From Sphingomonas sp. S2M10 (GTDB taxonomy: Bacteria; Pseudomonadota; Alphaproteobacteria; Sphingomonadales; Sphingomonadaceae): DNA of 64,000 bases. The DNA is taken from NCBI RefSeq assembly GCF_012650175.1, contig NZ_JAAILI010000079.1:124001-188000 (forward strand), in the 5' to 3' direction. The translations under genes were made by a program, and so were the position numbers. The notes beneath the pieces are model-generated. The model had not been told where the DNA came from, made no database searches, and saw only the letters and a program-made list of their open reading frames with translations. Of this stretch, positions 1 through 8,800 are shown piece by piece (the stretch's first letter is position 1; the number at the start of each line of letters is the position of its first letter).

Positions 1-1
1 C

Positions 2-802
2 AATCTCGCGGTGCTCGCGCTGGTCGCGGGGCTGGTCGCATTGCTCGTCGCACTAGGAGAGCCGGCGGCGCAGTGGATCGCGGTCGGGATCGGCGGCTAT
101 GCGGTGTTCAGCTGGGCGACCGCGCTCAAGCGGCGCGATCCGCCCACCTATGCGCTGATCGTGGGCACCCCCGCCTTTCTCTGCGTGGTGCTGGCCTATG
201 GCCTCAACACTTTCCTCGCCTATGCGATGGCAGGCTTCGCGCCCAGCTTTATCCGCCGCAGCTTCGACATTCCGCCGGAACAGCTAAGCGCGCTCGGCTT
301 CTGGATCGGCGCGCCGGTCGCGCTGGCGGGGTTCCTCGGCGTGACCATCGCCGGCCGCATCGCCGACGCCCTGCGCGCGCGCAGCCCCGTGGGACGGATT
401 CATATATTGCTGTTCGCCTGTATCGCCCCGATCGCGCCGATGATCCTGCTGTTCACCGCGCGCGACCTGACCTTCGCCTATGTCATGCTGCCGCTGGCGC
501 AGTTCCTGATCTGCGGCGGGCTGGGCGCGGCGGCGGCCACGACGCAGGACCTGGTGCTCCCGCGGATGCGCGGTACCGCAACCGCCGCCTTCTTCATCGG
601 CACCACGCTGATCGGCCTCGCGCTCGGGCCCTATTGCGCAGGGCGCATCGCGACGCTGACCGGCGACCTGGCGACCGGGGTACTGGCACTGCTCGCCAGC
701 GTCCCGATCGCGCTGGGGGCGATCGGTGGCGCCTATCGCCTGCTGCCAGCGGCGGAGGCGAGCAAGCTCGCCCGCGCGCGCGCCGCAGGCGAAGCGATAT
801 AG
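2..802 (+). CDS. MFS transporter, C-terminal part (truncated by window edge)
   Basis: The reading frame is open to the left edge (Asn-Leu-Ala precede the first in-window GTG at 11), so only the 3' part of the gene is present. The roughly 266 visible residues form about six to seven hydrophobic helices, with a cytoplasmic loop of the R-I-A-D-A-L-R-A-R-S type (G-R-I-A-D) that is typical of the major facilitator superfamily. It probably imports or exports a small solute across the inner membrane; the substrate cannot be told. It ends one base before the convergent sodC stop codon. Confidence 0.75.
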   Translation, partial: NLAVLALVAGLVALLVALGEPAAQWIAVGIGGYAVFSWATALKRRDPPTYALIVGTPAFLCVVLAYGLNTFLAYAMAGFAPSFIRRSFDIPPEQLSALGFWIGAPVALAGFLGVTIAGRIADALRARSPVGRIHILLFACIAPIAPMILLFTARDLTFAYVMLPLAQFLICGGLGAAAATTQDLVLPRMRGTATAAFFIGTTLIGLALGPYCAGRIATLTGDLATGVLALLASVPIALGAIGGAYRLLPAAEASKLARARAAGEAI

Positions 803-803
803 A

Positions 804-1340
804 TCAGGCGGTCTGGAACACGCCGCAGGCAATCCGGCCGCCGCTGTTGCCGGCCGGATCGGTCTTGTAATCGTCCTCGCCGGCATGAACGACCAAAGCC
901 GCGCCGTCCTGGTCCATCAGCTGGTCAAAGCTGCCACCGGCAAGCGTGAAACTAATATGACCCTGGCCCTTCTCGTCGACCTTCATGTTCGGCAGGTCGC
1001 CGGCATGCGGTCCCATCGGGTTTTCCTTCCCGTGCTTGGTGGCGCCGGGATTCCAGTGGCCGCCGGCACTGGCAAAGTCAGTCGCGGTGCAGGCGCCAAT
1101 GGTGTGGACATGCACGCCATGGGGTCCCGGCGAGACACCGTTCACGTCGACCAGCACGCGGATCGATCCTTCCACCTGCTCGGCCACCGCGGTGCCGACC
1201 ACCTTGCCAGTCGCGTCGTGCAGCTCGGCCTGGGCGCGGTAGTGCCCGGCCATATAGCGCTCGTTCTGCGCCCTGGTCACGCACCCGCCCAGCAGCGCGC
1301 TGATCACCACTGCGCTCGCGCCGATTCCCCAAGCCTTCAT
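804..1340 (-). CDS. sodC: Cu/Zn superoxide dismutase, lipoprotein
   Basis: A 178-residue protein that dismutates superoxide in the periplasm. The N-terminus is a lipoprotein signal with a lipobox ending in Cys20 (L-G-G-C), so the enzyme should be membrane-anchored. Metal ligands can be placed by motif: copper His77 and His79 (HVH), bridging His95 (GGHWNP), zinc His103, His112 and Asp115, and copper His152 (VVHAGE). Cys84 and Cys172 form the usual disulfide. I chose ATG at 1340 because it starts the signal peptide; a longer frame upstream has no signal. It is convergent with the MFS gene. Confidence 0.95.
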   Translation of the reverse strand: MKAWGIGASAVVISALLGGCVTRAQNERYMAGHYRAQAELHDATGKVVGTAVAEQVEGSIRVLVDVNGVSPGPHGVHVHTIGACTATDFASAGGHWNPGATKHGKENPMGPHAGDLPNMKVDEKGQGHISFTLAGGSFDQLMDQDGAALVVHAGEDDYKTDPAGNSGGRIACGVFQTA

Positions 1341-1578
1341 ACCCAGTCTCCCGACCATATCCCTGAACCAGCCTAATGAGCCTTGCGGGCTCCGGTTCCA
1401 AGAGGTTGATTCGATGGGACGGGCCCACCCGCGGCGATCGCGCGGCGGATCGCATCGGTTCGCCGCATCTCCCGCTACACCCGTCGCAGCCTTCATCTTT
1501 CGTTAACCTTGGGTTACGACCTTCGCGGCAGGACCGTCGCGGCAAAGCGCGTCCTGAAGGTTCACAGGGGATATTATC

Positions 1579-2253
1579 ATGCACCGGCTCGCCAGCGCGA
1601 TGCTCGCCCTGCCCTTGCTCGCGGGCTGCCAGACCGGCGGCACCGGCAAGGTTGCGGACCTGCGCCCCATCGCCGTTGTCGAGATGCCGCCCCCGCCCCC
1701 CTTGTGGCGAACGCGAATCGCCGAAGCGGACCTGTTCCGACTGGAGAACCTCCCGAACAGCTGGCGGCAGTTGTACGGAGGCGTGCGCCTGCCGGTCCGC
1801 AAGCTTCAGGGTGCGGTGCTCGATCCAGATGCCGGCCAGCCGCATCCGGCGCTGCCGCCGGGCTCCTATCGCTGCCGCACGCTGCACCTGAAGCCGGGCC
1901 GGGCCGGCCGCGTCCTCGTACAGCCCAGCCCCTCCGGCTTCTGCTACATCTCGGCAGCGGATGCAGCCGATGACAGCGCCCCGCTGGGCCTCGCCAAGCA
2001 GACCGGCACGGACATCGTTGCCGGCTACGTTTTCCCCGACGGCGGCAAGCGCTACGTGTTCCTTGGCGCACGCCAGGCCAGAGCGGGGGCGAACGATATC
2101 GGCTATGGCAATCCGGGTGCGCGCGACGTGGTGGGCATGGTCGAGCGGTTCGGCACCTTCCGCTGGCGGCTGGCAGTGCCAGGCGCAGTTCCCGGCAGCG
2201 TCGACGTATACGAGTTGACGCCGGTACCCGCGGAGGTCCAGCCCAAGGGCTGA
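1579..2253 (+). CDS. DUF4893-type lipoprotein (copy 1)
   Basis: A 224-residue predicted lipoprotein with a short hydrophobic leader and lipobox L-L-A-G-C (Cys17). A purine-rich Shine-Dalgarno (AGGGGAT) precedes the ATG. Landmarks shared with the second copy at 8174-8800 are an early L/A-W-R-x-R-I-A segment, G-S-Y-R-C-R in the middle and R-W-R-L near the end followed by a V-D-V-Y-E-L strand. I recognise it as the DUF4893 family, common in sphingomonads and of unknown function. The roughly 240 bp upstream of the gene contains no other gene that I can see. Confidence 0.75.
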   Translation: MHRLASAMLALPLLAGCQTGGTGKVADLRPIAVVEMPPPPPLWRTRIAEADLFRLENLPNSWRQLYGGVRLPVRKLQGAVLDPDAGQPHPALPPGSYRCRTLHLKPGRAGRVLVQPSPSGFCYISAADAADDSAPLGLAKQTGTDIVAGYVFPDGGKRYVFLGARQARAGANDIGYGNPGARDVVGMVERFGTFRWRLAVPGAVPGSVDVYELTPVPAEVQPKG

Positions 2254-2441
2254 GTACAAAGGTTTGTTCATCGCGGCGACAGAAACCGTTGCCGCAGTGC
2301 AACACTCGGCCATGAAAGCCGCGTCGCGATGCAACCATGCCGAATGTTGGGGCATTGTGCGCCCATCTCCGGCCGCCCCGCCTGTTGCAGCGGGCCAGTG
2401 CCGGAAGATGTGTGTTTCACCAGCGTAGAGGTTATCCCCCC

Positions 2442-3107
2442 ATGCGTAAGATCATCGCCGTCGCGGCAGCTGCTGCCGCGCTCCCCTTCGCCGTCCCCGC
2501 CTTCGCCCAGGACACCACCACCGGTGCCGGCACTATGGAGACGAGCACCGCCGACACCAGCGGCACCATGACCACCACCGCCGCGCAGGACGAAACCCCG
2601 CGCGCGCCGGACGGCTCCAAGGCCTTTGGCATCGAGCCGTATGTCGGCGTGCTGGGCGGCTGGGAGCGTTTTGACCGCCAGGAAAATGCCGGCATCCCGA
2701 TCCAGCCGAACAAGTACCGCCTCGATGGTGCGATGGTGCAGGGCGTGGTCGGCGTGAACGTGCCGCTCGGCCCGGTCTTCGTCGGCGCCGAAGGTAACGT
2801 TGCCAAGGGCGTGAGCGGCGATATCGATTGGGAATATGGCGCAGCCGGTCGCTTCGGTCTGCGTGCCGGCGAAAGCGGCCTGATCTACGGCAAGGTCGGC
2901 TACCAGTGGGTCAATTTCGACAAGGTCGCCAACGCCAATCGCGACTATCACGCGATGACCTACGGCGTCGGCGTGGAAGTCGGTCCGAAGGACATCGGTC
3001 TGGGCGGCATCACCGGCCAGAGCGGCGTGCGCCTGCGCCTTGAGATGAACACGTTCAGCGACGCGAAGAGCTTCCGCCCGATGGCAGGTATCATCGCGCA
3101 CTTCTAA
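2442..3107 (+). CDS. Small outer-membrane beta-barrel protein (opacity/porin-like)
   Basis: A 221-residue protein. Residues 1-22 are a classic Sec signal peptide ending A-F-A before Q-D. A Thr/Ser-rich linker follows (about 25-60), then alternating amphipathic strands rich in Gly and aromatics (YVGVLGGWERF, YGKVGYQWVNFD), ending in the C-terminal Phe needed for BAM recognition (GIIAHF). This architecture fits an eight-stranded OmpA/OmpW/opacity-type barrel. The ATG at 2442 is chosen because the signal starts there. A perfect hairpin follows the stop at 3129-3156. The ligand is not known. Confidence 0.8.
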   Translation: MRKIIAVAAAAAALPFAVPAFAQDTTTGAGTMETSTADTSGTMTTTAAQDETPRAPDGSKAFGIEPYVGVLGGWERFDRQENAGIPIQPNKYRLDGAMVQGVVGVNVPLGPVFVGAEGNVAKGVSGDIDWEYGAAGRFGLRAGESGLIYGKVGYQWVNFDKVANANRDYHAMTYGVGVEVGPKDIGLGGITGQSGVRLRLEMNTFSDAKSFRPMAGIIAHF

Positions 3108-3128
3108 TCGCCCAGTATATGGCGGCGT

Positions 3129-3156
3129 GCCGCCCTCCCGGCAGCGGGAGGGCGGC
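3129..3156 (+). terminator. Strong hairpin downstream of the barrel-protein gene
   Basis: An 11-bp perfect stem (GCCGCCCTCCC / GGGAGGGCGGC) with a 6-base loop starts 22 bases after the stop codon at 3107. There is no clear T-run after it, so it is an intrinsic-terminator-like or mRNA-stabilising hairpin rather than a textbook terminator. Confidence 0.6.
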
Positions 3157-3208
3157 ATCCGTTGATTCCCTACAATCGACGCGCAACCTTTTCGGCTATG
3201 GCGCGGCC

Positions 3209-3625
3209 ATGTCCGAATCCTCCCCGCCCTTTGACCGCGTCGGCGGCGAAGCTTCCGTCCGCGCGATCGTCGACCGCTTCTACGACCTGATTGAGCAGGA
3301 CCCCGCCTATTCGGCGCTCCATGCAATGCATCAGCCGGATCTGACCGCGCTCCGCCATTCGCTCACCCGCTTCCTCGTCGCCTGGCTCGGCGGCCCGCGC
3401 GACTGGTTCGAGGAACGGCCGGGCATGTGCATCATGGGTTTTCATCGCCAGCTGAAGGTCACCACGCAGACCGCCGCGCAATGGGCGCACGCGATGGATC
3501 GCGCGATTGCCGCCGATCCGGGCATAGAACCGGAGACTGCCCGCCAGATGAGCGACGCCCTCCACCGCATGTGCCGCGCCATGGCCATGCAGGCGCGCAC
3601 CGCCGCCGAGGCAACCGCCCCCTGA
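3209..3625 (+). CDS. Group II truncated haemoglobin
   Basis: A 138-residue globin with a 2-over-2 fold. It has the GG-E-x-x-V-R-A-I-V-D-R-F-Y-D-L start of the family, a W-L-G-G-P segment, and a proximal haem ligand at His79 (MGFHRQL). It then ends in an amphipathic helix (W-A-H-A-M). Family members bind oxygen or NO and are used in NO or peroxide detoxification. Start ATG 3209 gives the canonical length; an in-frame upstream extension lacks globin character. It stands alone between the barrel gene and a small zinc-binding protein gene. Confidence 0.9.
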   Translation: MSESSPPFDRVGGEASVRAIVDRFYDLIEQDPAYSALHAMHQPDLTALRHSLTRFLVAWLGGPRDWFEERPGMCIMGFHRQLKVTTQTAAQWAHAMDRAIAADPGIEPETARQMSDALHRMCRAMAMQARTAAEATAP

Positions 3626-3696
3626 CCCCCGGTTGATCCGCTTCGGAGCAGGTCACCGGCGCATGCCCGGCGAGCTGCGCTACAAGAGCCGCCGTG

Positions 3697-3921
3697 ATGA
3701 ACGCGCGGATCACCCCCGTCGATACGCCGCTGGAAGTTGCCTGTGAGCATTGCGGCCGCCTGGGGGTGACGCGTGAGGCATGGGCGGAATGGAACGTCGC
3801 GGAGCAGGCATGGGTGCTCAGCCATTTGTTCGATTTCGCCTTCTGCCATCACTGCCATCGCCCGACCCGGCCGATCGAGCGGCCGACCGGGAAGGGGACG
3901 AAGACGAAGGGAACGGTTTGA
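3697..3921 (+). CDS. Small CxxC/CxxC zinc-ribbon-like protein
   Basis: A 74-residue protein with two Cys pairs, C-E-H-C near residue 16 and C-H-H-C near 50, separated by about 34 residues. This is the spacing of a zinc ribbon. The C-terminal tail is basic (K-G-T-K-T-K). GTG at 3694 immediately precedes ATG 3697; either may be used. No named family is recognised. Conserved small zinc-binding proteins of this kind are frequent in sphingomonads, but the function is unknown. Confidence 0.65.
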   Translation: MNARITPVDTPLEVACEHCGRLGVTREAWAEWNVAEQAWVLSHLFDFAFCHHCHRPTRPIERPTGKGTKTKGTV

Positions 3922-4155
3922 AACGGGCGGTGCGGGTTAACCCCCTCTCGTGCCTCCCGCAGCGCGCAAGCGCGGGGGACGGGTCTGTCGGGGGAGCCCG
4001 GCAGACCCGCAACTCGTTGGGGGAGAGCCACCGCGTGGCGAAGCGCGGATGGCGGCAAGGGGCGCCCGGGCCGGTGCCGCGCCGCCCGACCTTCGGAACC
4101 TGCCGCTCCCGCTTGGTGCGAGCGGTTGCCCGCCGGCAGCGGCCCTGGCGGCCCA

Positions 4156-4181
4156 GGCCGGATCGGTTACGCGATCCGGCC
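4156..4181. repeat. Perfect 10-bp inverted repeat in an intergenic gap
   Basis: Arms GGCCGGATCG and CGATCCGGCC around GTTACG. It sits in the 281-bp gap 3922-4202, between the zinc-ribbon gene (+) and the NmrA-like gene (-), which are convergent, so a bidirectional transcription end is plausible. No T-run follows on either strand. I see no gene in the rest of the gap. Confidence 0.55.
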
Positions 4182-4202
4182 AGAAGCCGCCCCTTCTTCA
4201 CC

Positions 4203-5069
4203 TTACACACCCGCAATGCGCTGCGCCATCTCGCGATAGCCGTGGAGCGGACGGCCGAGCATCGTCGTCAGTTGCTCCCGATCGCCCTGAGCGGGAATCA
4301 TGCCGTCGCTGACATAGCGCTCCGCCATCAGCCGCATCTCATAGGCGGTCCAGCGCGGCAGGAAGGTCGCCATGTTCGCCTCGAACCCTGCCGGATCATC
4401 GCCGCCATAGACGATCGGACGCCCCAGCACGTCCGACCAGATCGCCGCCACGTCCGCGCCGGTCAGCGTGTCGGGGCCGACCAGGTTGATCGTCTCGATC
4501 GGCAGCTTGCCCGGCGCGTCGTGGCGGCGGATCAGTTCGAGGGCGGCCACTTCGGCGATGTCGCGCGCATCGACCATTGCGAGGCCCTTGTCGCCGATCG
4601 GCATCGGATACACGCCATGGTTGAGGATCACGTCCTGCACCATCGTCTCGTTGTCGATGAAATAGGTCGGCCGCAATATCGTGGCGCCGAAGTCCATCGC
4701 CTCCAGCATCCGCTCGGCCCCGCGTTTGACCGCAAAATGGGGCACGTTGACCGCCTGGTCAGCCCCGAACACGGACAGATAGACCACCCGATCCACACCT
4801 GCTTCCCGCGCGATGTTGAGGGTGATCAGCGCCTGGGTGAACTCGTCGCCGGTCACCGCATTGAGCAGGAAGAGCGTGCTTACGCCCGAAAAGGCGGCGC
4901 GCAGCGCGTCGATATCGAGCAGGTCGCCCTGCGCCACCTGGACGCCGGCCGGAAAATCGGCCTTGGCGGGGTCGCGGGTGAGTACCCGCACATCGGCCTC
5001 GCGGCGGACGAGTTGGTCGACGACATGGCGGCCGACGCGGCCGGTGGCTCCGATTACCAGGATAGTCAT
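4203..5069 (-). CDS. NmrA-like NAD(P)-binding oxidoreductase
   Basis: A 288-residue atypical short-chain dehydrogenase. The N-terminal dinucleotide motif G-A-T-G-R-V-G-R is at residues 8-15 after a beta strand (MTILVI), with Arg following strand 2 (VRVLTRD), which suggests NADP. The rest matches NmrA/QorB-type redox sensors or quinone/azo reductases: N-A-V-T-G-D region, R-P-T-Y-F-I-D-N, V-D-A-R-D-I-A. The start at 5069 begins directly with the Rossmann strand. It is divergent from the LysR regulator at 5176, which probably controls it. The substrate is unknown. Confidence 0.85.
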   Translation of the reverse strand: MTILVIGATGRVGRHVVDQLVRREADVRVLTRDPAKADFPAGVQVAQGDLLDIDALRAAFSGVSTLFLLNAVTGDEFTQALITLNIAREAGVDRVVYLSVFGADQAVNVPHFAVKRGAERMLEAMDFGATILRPTYFIDNETMVQDVILNHGVYPMPIGDKGLAMVDARDIAEVAALELIRRHDAPGKLPIETINLVGPDTLTGADVAAIWSDVLGRPIVYGGDDPAGFEANMATFLPRWTAYEMRLMAERYVSDGMIPAQGDREQLTTMLGRPLHGYREMAQRIAGV

Positions 5070-5134
5070 GGGCTTCGCTCCTTCATTGGGTCTTGCTGAC
5101 GAGGCGAAGATGCGTGATCCATGATCGCGCAAAT

Positions 5135-5160
5135 AGACGGTCAATCTAGACGCGCCGTCT
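5135..5160. promoter_or_regulatory. Candidate LysR operator in the divergent promoter
   Basis: Inverted repeat AGACGG-N14-CCGTCT, ending 15 bases before the lysR-family start codon and lying about 66-91 bases upstream of the divergent NmrA gene. This is the position expected for an autoregulatory LysR site. Only the symmetry and the location support it. Confidence 0.4.
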
Positions 5161-5175
5161 CATGGATGGAACGAT

Positions 5176-6063
5176 ATGGATCTGCTGGCACTTGCCGATT
5201 TCACGCTCGTCGCCCGCCATGGCGGGTTCGGCAAAGCGGCGCGCGCCGCGCGCCGTCCCAAAGCAACCCTCTCCCGCCGCGTCGGCGAGCTGGAGGCCGC
5301 GCTCGACCTGCGCCTGTTCGAGCGGGGCCGGCGCGACCTCAAGCTCACCGAGGAGGGCCGTGCCCTGTTCGAACGCGCCGGCGCGCTGCTGACCGAGCTG
5401 GAGGAGACGGCTTCGGCCATCGCGTCACGCGGCGGCCAGGTGCGGGGGCGGCTGCGGATCAGCGCGCCGCTGCTCTTCTCGCAGACGGCGATGGGCCGGC
5501 TGGCAGCCGAGTTCGTACGGCGACATCCCGAGGTGCGGCTGGACGTGACCACGGACGACCGCGCCGTCGACATGATCGAAGAAGGCTATGATCTGGTGAT
5601 CCGCGTCGATCCCAAGCCGGATGAGGCGCTGGTCGGCCGCCCGTTCCTGCACGACCGCCTCGTCGTGGTAGCGCACCCGGACCTGCCGCGACCGACCGAC
5701 GCACCGGTGCCGGCCGCGGTGCGCGGTGCCGATGCCGCAAGCAGCTGGCGGCTGGCCGCGCCCGACGGGGCGGTGGAGATGGCGATCGAGCCGGTGCTGC
5801 GCCTGTCCTCGCTGGTCATGATCCGCGACGCGGTGCTGGCAGGCGCGGGCGCCGCGCGCCTGCCGCTGTCGCTCGTGTTGCCCAGCATCGCCAGCGGCCG
5901 CTTGGTGCGCTGGGGCGACGTGGCGGATTCGGACATCGCGCTATGGGCGCTTTACCCGACCCGGCGGCTGCTCAACGCACGGGTCTCCGCCTTTCTCGGC
6001 CATCTGCGGCATGCCTTCCCTCACGCCGCGCCGGAGGAGCTTGCCGCCTATCTCACGATGTGA
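5176..6063 (+). CDS. LysR-family transcriptional regulator
   Basis: A 295-residue LTTR. The N-terminal winged helix-turn-helix covers residues 1-60 (G-F-G-K-A-A-R-A-A, L-S-R-R-V-G-E-L-E, L-F-E-R), followed by a linker helix and a two-lobe periplasmic-binding-like effector domain (R-L-R-I-S-A-P, about 90-290). This matches the DsdA/AaeR-like subgroup that often controls a divergently transcribed oxidoreductase. It is divergent from the NmrA-like gene with 106 bp between them, which contains an inverted repeat. Confidence 0.9.
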   Translation: MDLLALADFTLVARHGGFGKAARAARRPKATLSRRVGELEAALDLRLFERGRRDLKLTEEGRALFERAGALLTELEETASAIASRGGQVRGRLRISAPLLFSQTAMGRLAAEFVRRHPEVRLDVTTDDRAVDMIEEGYDLVIRVDPKPDEALVGRPFLHDRLVVVAHPDLPRPTDAPVPAAVRGADAASSWRLAAPDGAVEMAIEPVLRLSSLVMIRDAVLAGAGAARLPLSLVLPSIASGRLVRWGDVADSDIALWALYPTRRLLNARVSAFLGHLRHAFPHAAPEELAAYLTM

Positions 6064-6155
6064 GGATGCGCTGACGCCGGCGCTCGAGGCTGGACGTCGC
6101 CGCGACGCGCGCTAAGGGAAGGGCCGAGGCAACCGAAACCTTTGGAGCGGCGCGC

Positions 6156-6770
6156 ATGAACGAACAGGTTTCCCAGGGATATGGCGCCGTCGCCGCAACC
6201 AGCGAGACGGGCTGGCTGACCACCTCCTTCGTCCTTATCGCGCTCGGTGCGGCGCTGGCGATCTTCATCATCGTGTGGGGTGCGCGGCTCGCGCTCCGCC
6301 GTCGCCAGGCACGCGCGGAACTCGAGGAACGGGGCGAGCTCGAGATCGCCGATGCGCCCGAGCCGCTGGGTGCGCTGACGCCGCCCAGCGCACCGGAAGC
6401 ACCGCCGCCGACGCTGGAACCCACGCCGCTCGATGACGAGCCGATCGCCGCCGCCGCGCCGGTAGCGGCGCCCTCGGCCGCGCTCGCCGCCGACACCAAT
6501 GCCGCGTCCGCAACCGTTCCCGCCACACCCGATGGCGACGACCTCACCCGCCTGAAAGGCATCGGCCCCAAGCTGGCGGTGCGCCTCAACGAACTCGGCA
6601 TCACCCGCTTTGCCGACCTCGCCGCGCTCGACGAGACGGCCGCCAGGGCGCTCGACGCGCAGCTCGGCAATTTCCAGGGCCGGATGACGCGCGACCGCTG
6701 GATCGAGCAGGCGCGCTTCCTCGCCGCCGGCGACAAGGCCGGCTATGAGGCGGTGTTCGGCAAGCTCTGA
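6156..6770 (+). CDS. Membrane-anchored helix-hairpin-helix protein
   Basis: A 204-residue protein. One transmembrane helix lies at about residues 20-45, followed by an Arg-rich stop-transfer (R-R-R-Q-A-R), an Ala/Pro-rich linker (65-125) and a C-terminal helix-hairpin-helix repeat (L-K-G-I-G-P-K-L, residues 132-160) with a second partial repeat. HhH modules bind DNA without sequence specificity or mediate protein contacts. The N-terminus-out, C-terminus-in layout would put the HhH in the cytoplasm next to the membrane. No enzymatic domain is visible, and the function is not assigned. Confidence 0.7.
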   Translation: MNEQVSQGYGAVAATSETGWLTTSFVLIALGAALAIFIIVWGARLALRRRQARAELEERGELEIADAPEPLGALTPPSAPEAPPPTLEPTPLDDEPIAAAAPVAAPSAALAADTNAASATVPATPDGDDLTRLKGIGPKLAVRLNELGITRFADLAALDETAARALDAQLGNFQGRMTRDRWIEQARFLAAGDKAGYEAVFGKL

Positions 6771-6804
6771 GTGCATCCCGGCCTTCGCGCCGGGAGCCCG
6801 GATT

Positions 6805-8121
6805 CTATCGTTTCAGAATGTCCAGCGCCGCCGCCGTCATCGCCTCGGTGGCGGTGCCGACCACCGCCTCGGCATCGGGCGCCCATTCGGCGCTATGGAG
6901 CGACGGCAGCATTGCCTTGCCACCCTGTGCCGCGTCCCACTTCGCCTTGGGCACGCCGCCGACCCAGAAAATCGTGCTCTGGATGCGCTGGTCGGCCAGC
7001 CAGTAGCGACTGAAATCCTCGCCGCCCATCACCGCCTTGGTCTCCACCACCCGGTCCTTGCCGAAGCGCGCGGTGAACAGCCCCTGCAGCCGGCCGGCGA
7101 GCGGCTGGGTGTTGAAGGTCGCCGGGGTATATTCGTCCTTCACCGTCACTACCGGCATCCGGTCCTCCGGCACCCCGGCGGCGATCGCTTCGCCGCGCGC
7201 GATCCGCGCGATGCCGTCGAGCAGCTGCTTGCGCGATTCCGGCGTGAAGCTGCGCACGGTGAGCAGCATCGTCACGTCGTTGCCGATGATGTTGTGCTTC
7301 GATCCGCCATGGATCGCGCCCACGGTCACCACCGCCGGCTGCTGCGGATCCATCTCCCGGCTGACCAGGGTCTGCAGCGTGGTGACGATCCGCGCGGCAA
7401 GCACGATCGGATCCTTGGTGGTGTGCGGATAGGCGCCGTGGCCACCCACCCCCTTCACCACGATGTCGACCGAATCGACATTGGCCAGCGCATAGCCGGG
7501 CGTGATGCCGATCTGGCCCGCGGGCAGGCTGGCGCTGTCGTGGAAGGCAATGGCGTAGGCCGGTGCGGGAAACCGCGTGAACAGCCCGTCGTCGAGCATG
7601 TCCTTGGCGCCGCGACCACGCTCTTCGGCCGGCTGCGCGATCATAACCACGGTGCCCTGCCACTTGTCCTTCATCGCGGCGAGGTTCCGCAGCGTGCCGA
7701 CCCAGCTCGCCATGTGCGTGTCGTGCCCGCAGGCGTGCATCACGCCGCTTTCGATGCCTTCGTCGGTGGTCGCGCGCACCTTGGAAGCGAACGGCAGGCC
7801 GGTATTCTCGACGACCGGCAGCCCGTCCATGTCGGCGCGGATCAGCAGCACCGGCCCCGCGCCGTTGCGCAGCACCGCGACCACGCCGGTGCCGCCCACC
7901 TTCTCGGTGACCTCATAGCCCGCCTCGCGCGCCGCGGCGGCAAGCTTCGCTGCGGTTTTCACCTCGTGCAGGCTGAGTTCGGGGTTCGCGTGCAGGTCGC
8001 GGTAGAGCGCCATCAGTTGCGGCATCGCCTTGCTCGTGGCGTCGCGCACCGGATCGGCGGCAGCGGCAGCGGCAGGCGTGCCGAGGCTCATCGCCCCGGC
8101 CAGCAGGAAAGACGTGAACAT
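6805..8121 (-). CDS. Secreted M20-family amidohydrolase
   Basis: A 438-residue protein of the M20D group (hippurate / N-acyl-amino-acid / IAA-conjugate hydrolases). A Sec signal peptide covers residues 1-22 (A-A-A-A-A before A-D-P). Metal-binding motifs are visible: H-A-C-G-H-D-T-H around residue 130 and Q-P-A-E-E around 164, with a late G-G-E-D-F. The dimerisation insert (G-G-H-G-A-Y-P-H) is also present. It acts in the periplasm on acylated amino acids or small peptides; the exact substrate is unknown. It stands alone, with its stop facing the convergent HhH gene. Confidence 0.88.
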   Translation of the reverse strand: MFTSFLLAGAMSLGTPAAAAAADPVRDATSKAMPQLMALYRDLHANPELSLHEVKTAAKLAAAAREAGYEVTEKVGGTGVVAVLRNGAGPVLLIRADMDGLPVVENTGLPFASKVRATTDEGIESGVMHACGHDTHMASWVGTLRNLAAMKDKWQGTVVMIAQPAEERGRGAKDMLDDGLFTRFPAPAYAIAFHDSASLPAGQIGITPGYALANVDSVDIVVKGVGGHGAYPHTTKDPIVLAARIVTTLQTLVSREMDPQQPAVVTVGAIHGGSKHNIIGNDVTMLLTVRSFTPESRKQLLDGIARIARGEAIAAGVPEDRMPVVTVKDEYTPATFNTQPLAGRLQGLFTARFGKDRVVETKAVMGGEDFSRYWLADQRIQSTIFWVGGVPKAKWDAAQGGKAMLPSLHSAEWAPDAEAVVGTATEAMTAAALDILKR

Positions 8122-8173
8122 CGGGCCCCCTTTGCGATCATGGGCCCGAGTGTCACGCCTGCCCGCCCGCCTG

Positions 8174-8800
8174 TCAAACCGTCGGCGCGATTTCGATCAC
8201 GTCCAGCTTCGATTCGAACGAGGGATAGGGCAGCACCAGTCGCCAGCGCTTGTCACCGATCCGCTCGCCATAACCGACCAGGTTCCGCCGATTGTCGAGC
8301 CCGTAGCGCAGCGGTGCATTGTCGTCGCCCACCTCCAGCGTGCCGAGGAAGGTTACCCGTGCGGTAACGTCGGGAAAGAAATTGCCCTCGGGTCGCTGCA
8401 CGCCGCCCTCGATACGGAAATGGCGCACCGGGCCGTCCTCGCCGATTGCGCAGGGCCGCCAATCATAGGTCACGATCGCGCTCACCGCAGTGCCGCCGCC
8501 GCCCAGCTTGAAGATGCGGCAGCGATAGGCGCCGGCCGGCGGCATCGCATCGGCCTGCGCGCGATCGGGATCGAACAATGCCGGATCGCCGTCGATCAGC
8601 GTCGCATCGGCGGCGCGGGCGAGCGGCAGCGCCTCGCTCCACGCCTTGCGCCAGTTGCGCAGCTTGGTGCGATCCGCGTCCGTGGCGATACGCCGCCAGG
8701 CGAGGCTGGTGTCCATCCCCGGGGTGGTCGCCTCGCGATAGACGCTGCACCCCGCCAGCGCGGCGCCGATACCGACGGCAACGACCGATCGCAGCATCAT
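8174..8800 (-). CDS. DUF4893-type lipoprotein (copy 2)
   Basis: A 208-residue predicted lipoprotein with lipobox A-L-A-G-C. It is a diverged paralogue of the protein at 1579-2253: both have the A/L-W-R-x-R/R-I-A start, the G-A-Y-R-C-R motif and R-W-R-L near the end. Two tandem ATG codons overlap the bdhA stop (ATGATG across 8795-8800), so translation is probably coupled. It is the last gene of the patatin-bdhA operon, which hints at a link to cell-envelope or storage-lipid metabolism. The function is unknown. Confidence 0.75.
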   Translation of the reverse strand: MMLRSVVAVGIGAALAGCSVYREATTPGMDTSLAWRRIATDADRTKLRNWRKAWSEALPLARAADATLIDGDPALFDPDRAQADAMPPAGAYRCRIFKLGGGGTAVSAIVTYDWRPCAIGEDGPVRHFRIEGGVQRPEGNFFPDVTARVTFLGTLEVGDDNAPLRYGLDNRRNLVGYGERIGDKRWRLVLPYPSFESKLDVIEIAPTV

